Positions 7,123 through 15,918 of a stretch of 53,560 nt of DNA are shown here, piece after piece. The stretch is from Leptolinea sp964397625 (GTDB taxonomy: Bacteria; Chloroflexota; Anaerolineae; Anaerolineales; Anaerolineaceae): positions 1 to 53,560 of the forward strand of contig CAYNJT010000015.1 of assembly GCA_964397625.1 (NCBI GenBank), given 5' to 3'. Position 1 is the stretch's first letter, and the number at the start of each line of letters is the position of its first letter. Both the position numbers and the translations under genes were made by a program. The notes under the pieces are model-generated. The model saw only the letters and a program-made list of their open reading frames with translations. It searched no databases and had not been told where the DNA came from.

Positions 7123-9789
7123 TCAGCCAATGGGCGTGATTTGGTGTTCCTGTAACGGGCCGGTTCCCCGACCGCCGCGGCTGGCTTTTTCGGCATACAT
7201 CTCTTTGTCGGCCAGTTCAAGAACTTCTTCCAACGGCTGACCATCCTGTGAAGTGGCAACGCCGAGCGAAATATTAATCTCCATGGGTCTGGTCTCTTCC
7301 CCAAGTCCTGATTCTGTTTCCTGATTATAGGTTTCCAGCATTACCCGCACACGTTTCAAAATTTCTTTTGCCATTTTTTCATTGGTACGCGGAAGTAGCA
7401 CGGCAAATTCATCTCCTCCGATACGGGCAACTACATCTTCAGGGCGGAAAGCGCTCTTAAGTATGGAGGCTGCCTGACGCAAAAGACTGTCACCGGCAGA
7501 ATGGCCAAGCGTGTCATTCGTGATTTTTAATCCATCCACATCCCCCAGAATGATGCTTACAGGATAACTGCGGCTGTTATTGAGCCGATCCATTTCCGCG
7601 GTGAAGTATGTGCGGTTGTACAGACCGGTCAGATCATCATGCATCCCCAGAATACGCAGATTTTCTTCCAACAGTTTTCGATCGGTAATATCATGTCCAA
7701 CTGCCTGTAATTCTTCCAGAATGTCATCTTCATCAAACAACCCGTGGATAGACCATTGCTGCCATCGGACCTGGCTGTTATCGCGCTCGTGGCTGGTCTG
7801 CTCAATGCGGATGACCGGGTTTTGGGCTGTAAGTATCGAGGTGATCAAATCACCTGTCTGCGGCATGATCATTGGCAGGTAAGGTGAAACAGATTTCCCG
7901 ATGACTTCTTCCGAGACTGTATCGAAATACTCACAGAAAGCATTATTCACAAAGGTAAGTGTTCCATCCGGCAGCATACGGCATATGAGGTCGGTCTGGT
8001 CCTCCACAATGGCCCGGTAGCGTGCTTCACTGGCAGTCAGGCGGGCTTTGCTTTCATTTTGTTCTGTGATGTCCTGACTCATCAACATGACCTTTTCCAC
8101 CAGCCCATCACTTGACCTGACAGGGATGAAAAAGAAGTTGAAAACCCTATTGAAGATACTAATCTCACGTTCTTTTCTCGTGCCATGAAACGCGTCAATA
8201 ATCGCGTGTTCTAACAGATTAGTGCCTGGATTGTCCAGCGGAAGCGCCTCGGCCAGGGTTTTACCTTCAATAAAGACGTTATTCTCCTTCAGCAACCCCA
8301 TGCCATCACCCGCCAGCAATGTGCAGCGCAGATCGCGATCGAACAGTCCAACAACCCCATTGGGGAAGTTTTTGGCCAGGGTTCGATACAATTCTTCACT
8401 ATCACGCAGCTGCTGTTGGGCTTGTTTCAGGTCTGAAATATCCGTCACGGCTGTCAACCACCCGGTGGTTTGACCTTTGTTATCACGCATGGGAGAAAGC
8501 AAAAGCAGGGCGTCGAAACGTTGGCCGTCTTTGCGCATTAATCTGACTTCCACACCTGTGTCGGGGTAAACATTATCCATTGCTGACTGGTAAATTTTCG
8601 TGAGCCGGTCAACTTCTTCTGAAGGCCAGTACACAAACGGGATGGTTGTGTCCATCAATTCAGCCCGCGAATAACCGATCATCCGGCAAAAACCCGGATT
8701 AACATAGGTGACACGCCCATCCACATTGATGACCGATATGCCCGAAATAATGGATTCTTCAATCGCCTTCCGAAAGTTTTTCTCACGGATCACGCTGGTA
8801 TACAACCGGGCGTTTTCGATCATGATGGCACTCTGATCGGCAAAAAGCTGGATCAAATGAATTTCATCCTCAGAAAACTCCCCGCTTTTTTCTGTGTCTC
8901 CAATGGTGAGAACACCGAGAATTCTACCGGAAGCTTTCAAAGGCACCGAGAGGACCCGGTGCATGGATGTTTTCACCACATGGCCAGGCAGCTGTTCCCA
9001 GGTGGCCAGGTCTTCGACAGAAAAAGCCTGCCCGGTAACAGCCACACGGCCGGCCAAATTTTGTATTAATTCATTGCCAGTAAAGGAGAAATCTTCCGGA
9101 TAATTGCAAGTCACGACCAGATTTAACTTCTGGTTGTCTTCATCCATTAGATAAATTCCGGCATTGGTGCTATCAATCAATGGTGCCGCGTTTCGCACAA
9201 TGGTTGAAAGCAAATCCTCCAGCTCGATCTGGGCGGTCAATGCCAGTGAGGTGTCATACAACGATGACATTTGCCTGGCGCGATTCTGGGCGGCTTCTTC
9301 GGCTTGCATACGGCCGGTGACTTCTTTGATCAAGTTAAGGTTGGCGCGATTCAACTCAGAATTAACCCTGCGCAGGCTGAGCATATCATCAAAACGTGCC
9401 AGGCAAATAATGATGGCTCTTTCCAACTCCGCATCCTGAACCGGTTTGATCAGGTATGCCCCCACACCCGCATCAACCGCTTTCTGGATGAGAGATGAAT
9501 TTTCATAGGCCGATAACATGATAACTGGAGTGGGACAGATCTTTTGAATGGAGCGCGTGACCTTGATACCGGCCTCTGGATCTTCTTCCCCCGAGACCGG
9601 ATCAGTCATATGCAGGTCCATCAAGATCAGTCCCGGATTTAATTTACCAGCCATATCCACAGCGCTGGCAGCATCAAATGCCGCGCCGGCGATCTGGTAC
9701 CCAAGGCGTTGAAGCTGGCTTTGGATTAACCGATTGACTATCGCTTCATCTTCCACGACAAGGATTCTTAAGGGAGAAGGTCTTCGCAA
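7123..9789 (-). CDS. Response regulator / GAF / PAS / GGDEF diguanylate cyclase
   Basis: 888 residues from TTG 9789, fixed by GAGGAG six bases upstream. Order: receiver domain at about 5-130 with phospho-acceptor Asp58 (LILMDLHM) and a ten-residue acidic insertion after it; GAF at about 190-335; three PAS domains at about 345-460, 470-585 and 590-715; GGDEF cyclase at about 725-880. The active site GGDEF is intact, and the inhibitory RxxD site (RPED) sits five residues before it, so product inhibition is expected. It makes c-di-GMP in the cytosol under control of phosphorylation and ligands. No partner kinase is adjacent. It is divergent from an HD-GYP gene that would degrade the product. Confidence 0.92.
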   Translation of the reverse strand: MRRPSPLRILVVEDEAIVNRLIQSQLQRLGYQIAGAAFDAASAVDMAGKLNPGLILMDLHMTDPVSGEEDPEAGIKVTRSIQKICPTPVIMLSAYENSSLIQKAVDAGVGAYLIKPVQDAELERAIIICLARFDDMLSLRRVNSELNRANLNLIKEVTGRMQAEEAAQNRARQMSSLYDTSLALTAQIELEDLLSTIVRNAAPLIDSTNAGIYLMDEDNQKLNLVVTCNYPEDFSFTGNELIQNLAGRVAVTGQAFSVEDLATWEQLPGHVVKTSMHRVLSVPLKASGRILGVLTIGDTEKSGEFSEDEIHLIQLFADQSAIMIENARLYTSVIREKNFRKAIEESIISGISVINVDGRVTYVNPGFCRMIGYSRAELMDTTIPFVYWPSEEVDRLTKIYQSAMDNVYPDTGVEVRLMRKDGQRFDALLLLSPMRDNKGQTTGWLTAVTDISDLKQAQQQLRDSEELYRTLAKNFPNGVVGLFDRDLRCTLLAGDGMGLLKENNVFIEGKTLAEALPLDNPGTNLLEHAIIDAFHGTRKEREISIFNRVFNFFFIPVRSSDGLVEKVMLMSQDITEQNESKARLTASEARYRAIVEDQTDLICRMLPDGTLTFVNNAFCEYFDTVSEEVIGKSVSPYLPMIMPQTGDLITSILTAQNPVIRIEQTSHERDNSQVRWQQWSIHGLFDEDDILEELQAVGHDITDRKLLEENLRILGMHDDLTGLYNRTYFTAEMDRLNNSRSYPVSIILGDVDGLKITNDTLGHSAGDSLLRQAASILKSAFRPEDVVARIGGDEFAVLLPRTNEKMAKEILKRVRVMLETYNQETESGLGEETRPMEINISLGVATSQDGQPLEEVLELADKEMYAEKASRGGRGTGPLQEHQITPIG

Positions 9790-10163
9790 AATATCTCCTC
9801 AGTTATCCCGGATTAGCTTTATCAAAACATGGCGTTGATTGTTATCTTCGCCCCCTGATGGCTGTGATCGGTACTGCTCGTCATATCAGGAATGTTTTGA
9901 CTGAAGCCGTATCACATCTTTAATCATTATAAGAGATGACAGTGCAATTTTGATGGCTTGAAAACAAATTTAAACAAAAATTAATGGAAAATTTACGCCT
10001 TTTGCCCTACTATTAATAAAATTACTTTCACCAGTGGTATCTAAAGCATCCAAGGGTGGTCTGTAAATTGCACCACAGGGATATCCGGAATGGAAAACGG
10101 ATTCCTCCCAACACCAATAATTTTCCATTCAACCTTATACATATTTCACTCATACTAATTTAG
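9790..10163. other. 374-base divergent promoter region between cyclase and HD-GYP genes
   Basis: No open frame of note. AT-rich stretches at 9955-10020 fit promoters for one or both divergent genes. I see no clear riboswitch of the GEMM type and no strong inverted repeat. The start of the HD-GYP gene has no evident ribosome binding site. Confidence 0.6.
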
Positions 10164-12341
10164 ATGGGAGACGCTGGGTCCATGGCAATAGCATCAGCCG
10201 GGGGTGAAACATCGAAATATTCGGATAATAACCCTTCCGCGCGAGCGGCACGGACCGAACACAATTCACTTCAGGCCGCGCTCTTCATTCTGGATAAGAA
10301 CGGGGCTATCGAAGACTTAAACTCGATTGCGCTGGATTTGTGCGGGGCTTCCAATTCGGATTGTCTGCATAACCGACCGTTTCGAGACTTTTTCACAGAA
10401 ATAGAAAGGTCAAAACCGAACCAGGCGTCGATCCAAAAAAATGTCTTTTCGGAAGGAACCCTGCATACTCTGCATGACAAGGAGATTCCAGTTCAGGTCT
10501 TGTACAGCCCGGCTTTGGAAAATTCAGATAAGACTCTTGTGCTGATGAACGAATTACCAGAACCGGATAAAGAGGCGGAAGTATTGCTGCAGGCATACAA
10601 ACGTCAGAAAGCCCTGAACCAAAAACTTGGGGAGATTTTGGAGTTAGGCCGGACTTTCAGCCTGCATACGGATCTGAACTCAGTGATGAATCAGATCGTT
10701 CGGGTGGTGGGTGAATCAACAGGGTATGGTTTTGTGGGATTGTACTTAAAGGATCCAGAGACGCAATTAATGCGTGTAGCCACTCACACTGACACATTCT
10801 TGGATTTCACTACTTTCAAAAAAAGCAATCCAGGCAACGACTGGGATATTCTGACTCTGGTCAACAATAATCCCTCCGATCTGGTAAAGATCGGGGGGAA
10901 ACGACTGCCTGTCACGTTTGGCATGGATGGAGAAGACGCGGGGGAGGGGAGATCTAAAGGCGCACGACGACACAAATCCGCTGAAATTTGGGAAGTCGAT
11001 GGCGCCTTATTGGCCATGGTGCAGTTGAAAGGCGCCGTGACCTGCGGGTATCTTCGGGTGAGTGACCCCATTGAAAATCATTGCCAGAAACAGATGGATG
11101 TTCCGGTAGAAGATTCAGAAACGTTCTGCCAGCAGGCATTGTGGATCTACGCCAATCAGGCAGCCGTAGCCATTGAAAACGCCATACAATTCGAGCGCGT
11201 TCGTCTGGATATTAATGAGCGAACCCGCCTGGAACAAAACCTGACTCTGACTCAGAATGAACTGGAACAACGAATATTACGCCGCACACAAGAACTTGAA
11301 AAACTGAACGCGGAACTTCGCTCCGAGATTATGGAACGTGAGGTTGCCCAGCAGGAACTGGATCAACAATCCACCTTTCTTCGGCAGGTGCTGGACACCA
11401 ATCCGATATTGATATACGCCCGCGACCGAAACGGCAAATACACCCTCATCAATGAAGCAGCAGCCCGCTTTGAAGGTTTGACCATTGATGAAGTGATTGG
11501 CAAGACTGACAATGAATTGAATCACGACCTCGGACAGATCATTCGCTGGCGGCATGAGGACCTGGACGTGATGGACAACGCCCGCGAGATTATCCTGCCG
11601 GAAGAGCGAGTGCTGGATACGCATGGAAATCTCCATATCATGCAAACGATTAAGCGTCCGATCATCGGACGCCAGGGGAAAATTGACCAGGTTCTGGGTG
11701 TGTCGGTGGAAATCACCGCGCGCAAGAAAGCTGAGGAACGGGTAGTTCAGGCCAGTGCCGAACTTGCCAGGGCGTATGATGCCACTATTGAAGGCTGGTC
11801 GAGGGCGCTGGACTTGCGCGACCGTGAGACTGAAGGGCATAGCCTGCGCGTGACCAACATGACGCTGCGTCTGGCTGGATTTATGGGTATTGATCAGAGT
11901 GAGAATCTTAATCTACGGCGGGGCGCATTGCTCCACGATATCGGAAAGATGGGAATTCCTGATGAGATTTTGTTTAAAAAGGGAACGTTGAACAACGCCG
12001 AATGGGTGGTCATGCGTAAACATCCCACCTATGCGTATGAAATGCTGAATCCCATTGATTATCTGCATCCCGCGCTTGTCATTCCCAAATATCACCATGA
12101 AAAATGGGATGGCACCGGCTATCCGGAAAACCTGGAAGGTGAGATGATCCCGCTGGCAGCGCGTATCTTTTCTATTGTGGATGTATGGGACGCGCTGACC
12201 AGTGACCGCCCATATCGGTCCGCGTGGAGCCAGGAAGATGTACTGGAGTATATAAAAGGGAATTCCGGCACACACTTTGACCCCCATGTTGTCGACACAT
12301 TTGTGACATATTTAGACGAGATAGTGCAAAAATCTTCTTGA
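10164..12341 (+). CDS. PAS/GAF sensor HD-GYP phosphodiesterase
   Basis: 725 residues. A PAS-like region lies at about 30-130, then a GAF domain at about 160-350 interrupted by a polar insertion, a coiled coil at about 355-400 (RRTQELEKLNAELRSEIMER), PAS at about 405-530 and HD-GYP at about 540-720. HD (LLHDIGKMGIPD), the HxxP-type region and the GYP signature (HHEKWDGTGYP) are all present, so it should hydrolyse c-di-GMP. No membrane helix is seen, so it is cytosolic. ATG 10164 lacks a ribosome binding site; ATG 10182 has GGGAG about 11 bases upstream and is an alternative start. It is divergent from the cyclase at 7123-9789. Confidence 0.9.
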   Translation: MGDAGSMAIASAGGETSKYSDNNPSARAARTEHNSLQAALFILDKNGAIEDLNSIALDLCGASNSDCLHNRPFRDFFTEIERSKPNQASIQKNVFSEGTLHTLHDKEIPVQVLYSPALENSDKTLVLMNELPEPDKEAEVLLQAYKRQKALNQKLGEILELGRTFSLHTDLNSVMNQIVRVVGESTGYGFVGLYLKDPETQLMRVATHTDTFLDFTTFKKSNPGNDWDILTLVNNNPSDLVKIGGKRLPVTFGMDGEDAGEGRSKGARRHKSAEIWEVDGALLAMVQLKGAVTCGYLRVSDPIENHCQKQMDVPVEDSETFCQQALWIYANQAAVAIENAIQFERVRLDINERTRLEQNLTLTQNELEQRILRRTQELEKLNAELRSEIMEREVAQQELDQQSTFLRQVLDTNPILIYARDRNGKYTLINEAAARFEGLTIDEVIGKTDNELNHDLGQIIRWRHEDLDVMDNAREIILPEERVLDTHGNLHIMQTIKRPIIGRQGKIDQVLGVSVEITARKKAEERVVQASAELARAYDATIEGWSRALDLRDRETEGHSLRVTNMTLRLAGFMGIDQSENLNLRRGALLHDIGKMGIPDEILFKKGTLNNAEWVVMRKHPTYAYEMLNPIDYLHPALVIPKYHHEKWDGTGYPENLEGEMIPLAARIFSIVDVWDALTSDRPYRSAWSQEDVLEYIKGNSGTHFDPHVVDTFVTYLDEIVQKSS

Positions 12342-12384
12342 TTTTTCATGTAAACGCTTCCATGAATAAAAAAAGGGCAGAGAT

Positions 12385-12423
12385 TTATTAATACCGATTT
12401 ATTATACAAATCAGTATTAATAA
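12385..12423. repeat. 39-base near-perfect palindrome before the recombinase gene
   Basis: Left arm TTATTAATACCGATTT (12385-12400) and right arm AAATCAGTATTAATAA (12408-12423) are reverse complements with one mismatch, separated by ATTATAC. The centre lies about 46 bases before the recombinase start. The layout of two arms around a 7-base spacer is like a tyrosine-recombinase core site, and it also suits an autoregulatory operator. Confidence 0.75.
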
Positions 12424-12449
12424 GGTATACTCATTGCAACTGATAGGCT

Positions 12450-13511
12450 ATGACTGAAAATATCAAACCGGAAATGCTCCCCGGACTTGACTTGCGCGAT
12501 AAAGTGGGAAAAGCGGCCAACCTTGCGGCTGCCGCGGCCACGTTCCATGACTATCGCCTGACTCTGGCACCCAATACACTCCGCCGGCACCGCGCCGCCC
12601 TCGAACTGTTTGCAGAGTACCTTGGTGAAAAAGGATTACGACCGGCCTACTTACACAATGACCCTGCCGCTTGGTGGGGAATTACCTGGGGTTTGGTGGA
12701 TGGTTATTACAAGTGGCTATTGGCACAGGGTTACAGCACAGGCAGCGCCAATGTAAATCTTTCGACCATTAAAACATATGCCCGCCTGGCCATTAAGGCT
12801 GGTGTGGTTGACCCCGCAGAGAGTCTGTTGATAGAGACTGTACACGCCCGCAGCCGCCGCCGCGATCGTATGCGAATTGATGAACAACGCCGCAAAGAAG
12901 ATATTCCAACCCGCATTGGCGCCAAAAAAGCTGAACCAGTCCTGCTCACCATTGCCCAGGTCTCACGACTAAAGAAACAACCGGATACTCCCCAGGGTCG
13001 CCGGGATCAATTGCTGATGTGTCTTTTATTGGATCATGGCCTTCGCGTGGGTGAAGCCGCCGGGTTAAAACCGTCAGACCTTGACCTGGAAACCGGAACG
13101 CTATCTGTCTACCGCCCCAAGGTCGATAAACGCCAGATTCATCGTCTGAGTCCCGAGGCTCTGATAACAGCCCGGAAATACATGCAAATGGATTTTGCGG
13201 CTATGCGCAAAAACCCCCCCACCCTGCTGGCCGGGAGCAACCGCAGTGGTGTTTTGAGCGGTTCCCTGTCCATCCGCGCCATCTTCAACCGGGTTCGCCT
13301 GTTAGGCAGGCAGATCGGACTCAGCAACCTGTCTCCTCACGATTGCCGCCATACCTGGGCCACCCTGGCCTCACGGGCGCATACCCCCCTCGACCGGTTG
13401 ATGGACGCCGGGGGGTGGTCAAGTTATGCCATGCCACTGCGGTATATTGATTCGAACGAAATCGCCAACGAAGGCGTCAAATTGAATGACGTTGACCATT
13501 CAGCGGAATGA
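12450..13511 (+). CDS. Tyrosine recombinase / phage-type integrase
   Basis: 353 residues. A SAM-like core-binding domain spans about 30-125 (TLRRHRAALELFAEYLGEKG) and the catalytic domain about 165-340. Catalytic residues can be assigned as Arg199 (DHGLRVGEAAGL), a beta-hairpin Lys at 224 or 227, His297 and Arg300 (PHDCRHTWAT), Trp323 (GGWSS, in place of the more common His) and nucleophile Tyr332 (PLRYID). It would cut and rejoin DNA through a phosphotyrosine intermediate. It is a solitary gene with no phage, excisionase or tRNA next to it. The palindrome at 12385-12423 just upstream is the best candidate binding site. It could be a XerC/D-like, mobile-element or inversion recombinase. Confidence 0.85.
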   Translation: MTENIKPEMLPGLDLRDKVGKAANLAAAAATFHDYRLTLAPNTLRRHRAALELFAEYLGEKGLRPAYLHNDPAAWWGITWGLVDGYYKWLLAQGYSTGSANVNLSTIKTYARLAIKAGVVDPAESLLIETVHARSRRRDRMRIDEQRRKEDIPTRIGAKKAEPVLLTIAQVSRLKKQPDTPQGRRDQLLMCLLLDHGLRVGEAAGLKPSDLDLETGTLSVYRPKVDKRQIHRLSPEALITARKYMQMDFAAMRKNPPTLLAGSNRSGVLSGSLSIRAIFNRVRLLGRQIGLSNLSPHDCRHTWATLASRAHTPLDRLMDAGGWSSYAMPLRYIDSNEIANEGVKLNDVDHSAE

Positions 13512-13548
13512 TTTTCAGTAGAGAATAAGAATTCTAACCAGTATGTGA

Positions 13549-14172
13549 TTATTCATCCACCCCGCGCGGATTCCAGAAAAATTCCATCTGATGGGCGGTT
13601 TTTATGGCCAGCTCCTCATTCTCGAGCCGGGCGACCAGGTGCAGGCTCATTTCTATTCCTGCAGAAATTCCCGCCGAAGTTACGATTCTGCCGTTATCGA
13701 CCCAGCGCTTCTTTGATTGCACGTTAATCCGCGGGAACATGGACTGAAGGTCTGCCTGGTCTTCCCAGTGGGTGGTGGCGGGTAATCCATCCAGCAATCC
13801 GGCACGCGCTAGCAGGAACGCGCCAGTGCAGATGGACGCGGTAATTTCCGCTCTGGAGCTTACATCCTTTATCCATTGGATAACCGCTGGTTTTTCCATT
13901 TCAATTGTCACCACCCCGCCGGGCACGATGAGCACATCCAGGTTTGGGTGATTGGACAGGTAATATTCCGGGGTAATAATCAGGCCTCCGCGTGCGGTGA
14001 CTCTCCCTGCCGAGGCTGCCAGAGTAAACAACCGAAATGGCTCCGTCGATGCCGGAACAATCCGGGTTTTTACCCGCGACGCGGTGGAAAAAACTTCAAA
14101 GGGACCGGAAAAATCCAATACCTCAACATCATCATAAAGATAAATACCTACATTCCTTGTTGAGTATGTCAC
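13549..14172 (-). CDS. DJ-1/PfpI family protein
   Basis: 207 residues from a GTG start. The N-terminus (VGIYLYDDVEVLDFSGPFEVF) is typical of the isocyanide-hydratase and AraC-type-regulator branch of DJ-1/PfpI proteins. The nucleophile elbow carries Cys115 (ASICTGAFLLARAGLL), followed by the HWEDQADLQ region typical of that branch. There is no AraC DNA-binding domain at the C-terminus, so it is a free-standing enzyme-like protein. Isonitrile hydratase activity is known for close relatives such as InhA, but the substrate here is unknown. It lies downstream of the zinc-ribbon gene and its terminator, on the same strand. Confidence 0.8.
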   Translation of the reverse strand: MTYSTRNVGIYLYDDVEVLDFSGPFEVFSTASRVKTRIVPASTEPFRLFTLAASAGRVTARGGLIITPEYYLSNHPNLDVLIVPGGVVTIEMEKPAVIQWIKDVSSRAEITASICTGAFLLARAGLLDGLPATTHWEDQADLQSMFPRINVQSKKRWVDNGRIVTSAGISAGIEMSLHLVARLENEELAIKTAHQMEFFWNPRGVDE

Positions 14173-14200
14173 AGGGCATCCGCTTTCTCAGTGGTTAAAT

Positions 14201-14232
14201 AAAAAAACCTGCCCGTTAGTATTACGGGCAGG
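14201..14232 (-). terminator. Terminator whose stem contains the upstream gene's stop codon
   Basis: CCTGCCCGT (14208-14216) pairs with ACGGGCAGG (14224-14232), and on the minus strand the hairpin is followed by seven T (14201-14207). The TAA stop of the zinc-ribbon protein lies at the stem-loop boundary, so the last codons (Cys, Pro, stop) are part of the hairpin. Confidence 0.9.
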
Positions 14233-15898
14233 AAACAGAAATCATATAAATATTGCGGACGAATATCGGACCGCTTACCCCGCGCATTTCCGGTCCCCGT
14301 TCAAAGACCATATAACCGGCAGACATATTGGCAGGAACGCGGATCTCTAAGCCCTGTGTTTTTGTGATCATGGTCCATCCGTTGGACTGGTTGTCTTTAG
14401 ACCAATCCGCCATTTGACCTCCGAATAGAGATGCCGCCTGCCCCGGTGTGGTCGGGCACGAAGCCGCAGGAATCTGTGATTCAGTCGCTTTTTCTGTGGA
14501 TGGAGGTTCATTTAAGATTTGAATTCCGCCAGGCATTAGTGTCTGTAATTGGGCAGGTAGGAATGTAGGGTCAACAAGTTTTCCAGCCAGCGAGAATTCA
14601 TTTGGGGTGGTTTCCTGCAGAGTACCCTGAAGCTCATTATACGCCTGGGAATTGAAGAACCACCACGCCAACATGGTAAAAATCACCACAGTTATGATAA
14701 GGAAGATCAGTATCAGGCGGCTGCTTTTGCGCTTCTCTTCGGGTTTTTCGAGGTTATTCAATACCTCCGCCACCTGCTCAGGAGTAAGACCGGAAGAGCG
14801 CTCCAGAATGGAGCGGACTTCCTGGGGTGTGTTTCCCAGTTTGTGTAATTCAACAGCCCGTTCGGCGGCGGCTTCCATCTTTTCATTAAGTGATGACACG
14901 TTGGGTGAAGCGCCGGCTATGTGATCACGCAGGTCACCCAGGTCTTCCTCCGGAGTAGTGTAGATGGTCTTCGGACGGGCGGGCGCCGGTTGAATGATGG
15001 AAGGCGGGGTATCTTCGAGAGGCCGGATGGGAGGCGGGTTATCCAGACTGGAATAATCCACCGGTTGACTTGCAGCCTGTGTTGTAGGCATGGTCCAGGA
15101 AGCCGGCACGGTAAAGACCGGTTTCGACGCGGTAACAGGCGGCTCTGTTTCAGGCTTTTCCGATTCTTTCAGCGATTCTTTTAATGCGCCTGATGGGTCT
15201 TCCGCGTCTTTGGTACTCAATTGGCCGGCAAAATCACCACTGGGAGGATGCAAAAGAGCTTCCCGCACGCGTTCCAATTCCTGGTCTTTCCAGACATCCC
15301 GCTCAAAGAGCGGAGTGCCTGCGGGCGGCTCTACAGGAAATCCATCGCCATCTGTAAAATCTTCCTCAAAAAAAGGGGAAGCTCCGTTTACCGGATTGAC
15401 CGGTTTATCCGTGGGGAAAAGTAATTGACCCGGTGTTTCCTTTGAAGTTTTTTCTTCCGGTGGAGAGACCGATTCATTTCTGACCGGAGGATTTTCTGGT
15501 TCAGGTTCAGCGGTTTTCGCGGCTAAAGGTTCAGCTTCTATGGCAGGTTGAGAAGGCGGAGCCGCTGTTGCAACAGGGGCAACCTTATCCGCCCCCTCCG
15601 CTTTGGGTTGTGACTGCCCTGTCTTGAATATCTCAAAGGCAGCCAGGGCTTCTTCCAGCACCACCCATTCGCCTCTCATCCAGGGTGTCACGCCGGGCGG
15701 CAGAGTGACAAAGCGAACCCGTTTTCCGGCATCTTCCAATTCGAAGGAGGTTTCACAGGTCGAGCAGGCAAACCGATCCGCGTGACCGGTAGGATGAAAA
15801 ACACCCAGAGGTTGTGAGGAGCAAACCGGACAGGCCATTTTTGCCGCCCAGGCTTCTGGTAGCTGCATTTTTGGATTGGGATTCTCAGATTGGGCCAT
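14222..15898 (-). CDS. Zinc-ribbon membrane protein with long disordered region
   Basis: 558 residues, function unknown. Residues about 18-55 form a zinc ribbon with two CxxC knuckles (CPVCSSQP and CSTCETSFELE). About 100-320 is a low-complexity region rich in Pro, Glu and Ser. About 325-385 is a helical segment (SLNEKMEAAAERAVELHKLG, TPQEVRSILERSSGLTPEQV). One membrane helix follows at about 393-415 (LILIFLIITVVIFTMLAWWF), then an extracellular C-terminal domain. The layout suggests a cytosolic metal-binding head tethered to the membrane with an outside sensor-like tail. It starts 20 bases after the malic enzyme stop and probably shares its transcript. Confidence 0.65.
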   Translation of the reverse strand: MAQSENPNPKMQLPEAWAAKMACPVCSSQPLGVFHPTGHADRFACSTCETSFELEDAGKRVRFVTLPPGVTPWMRGEWVVLEEALAAFEIFKTGQSQPKAEGADKVAPVATAAPPSQPAIEAEPLAAKTAEPEPENPPVRNESVSPPEEKTSKETPGQLLFPTDKPVNPVNGASPFFEEDFTDGDGFPVEPPAGTPLFERDVWKDQELERVREALLHPPSGDFAGQLSTKDAEDPSGALKESLKESEKPETEPPVTASKPVFTVPASWTMPTTQAASQPVDYSSLDNPPPIRPLEDTPPSIIQPAPARPKTIYTTPEEDLGDLRDHIAGASPNVSSLNEKMEAAAERAVELHKLGNTPQEVRSILERSSGLTPEQVAEVLNNLEKPEEKRKSSRLILIFLIITVVIFTMLAWWFFNSQAYNELQGTLQETTPNEFSLAGKLVDPTFLPAQLQTLMPGGIQILNEPPSTEKATESQIPAASCPTTPGQAASLFGGQMADWSKDNQSNGWTMITKTQGLEIRVPANMSAGYMVFERGPEMRGVSGPIFVRNIYMISVSCP

Positions 15899-15918
15899 AA
15901 ACCTTCCACCAGAGTAAA

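Noticed and set aside
12349..12362. Catabolite-response-element-like TGTAAACGCTTCCA after the HD-GYP gene
   Set aside because: One position deviates from the consensus, there is no LacI-type regulator in the window, and it lies between two genes without a clear target.
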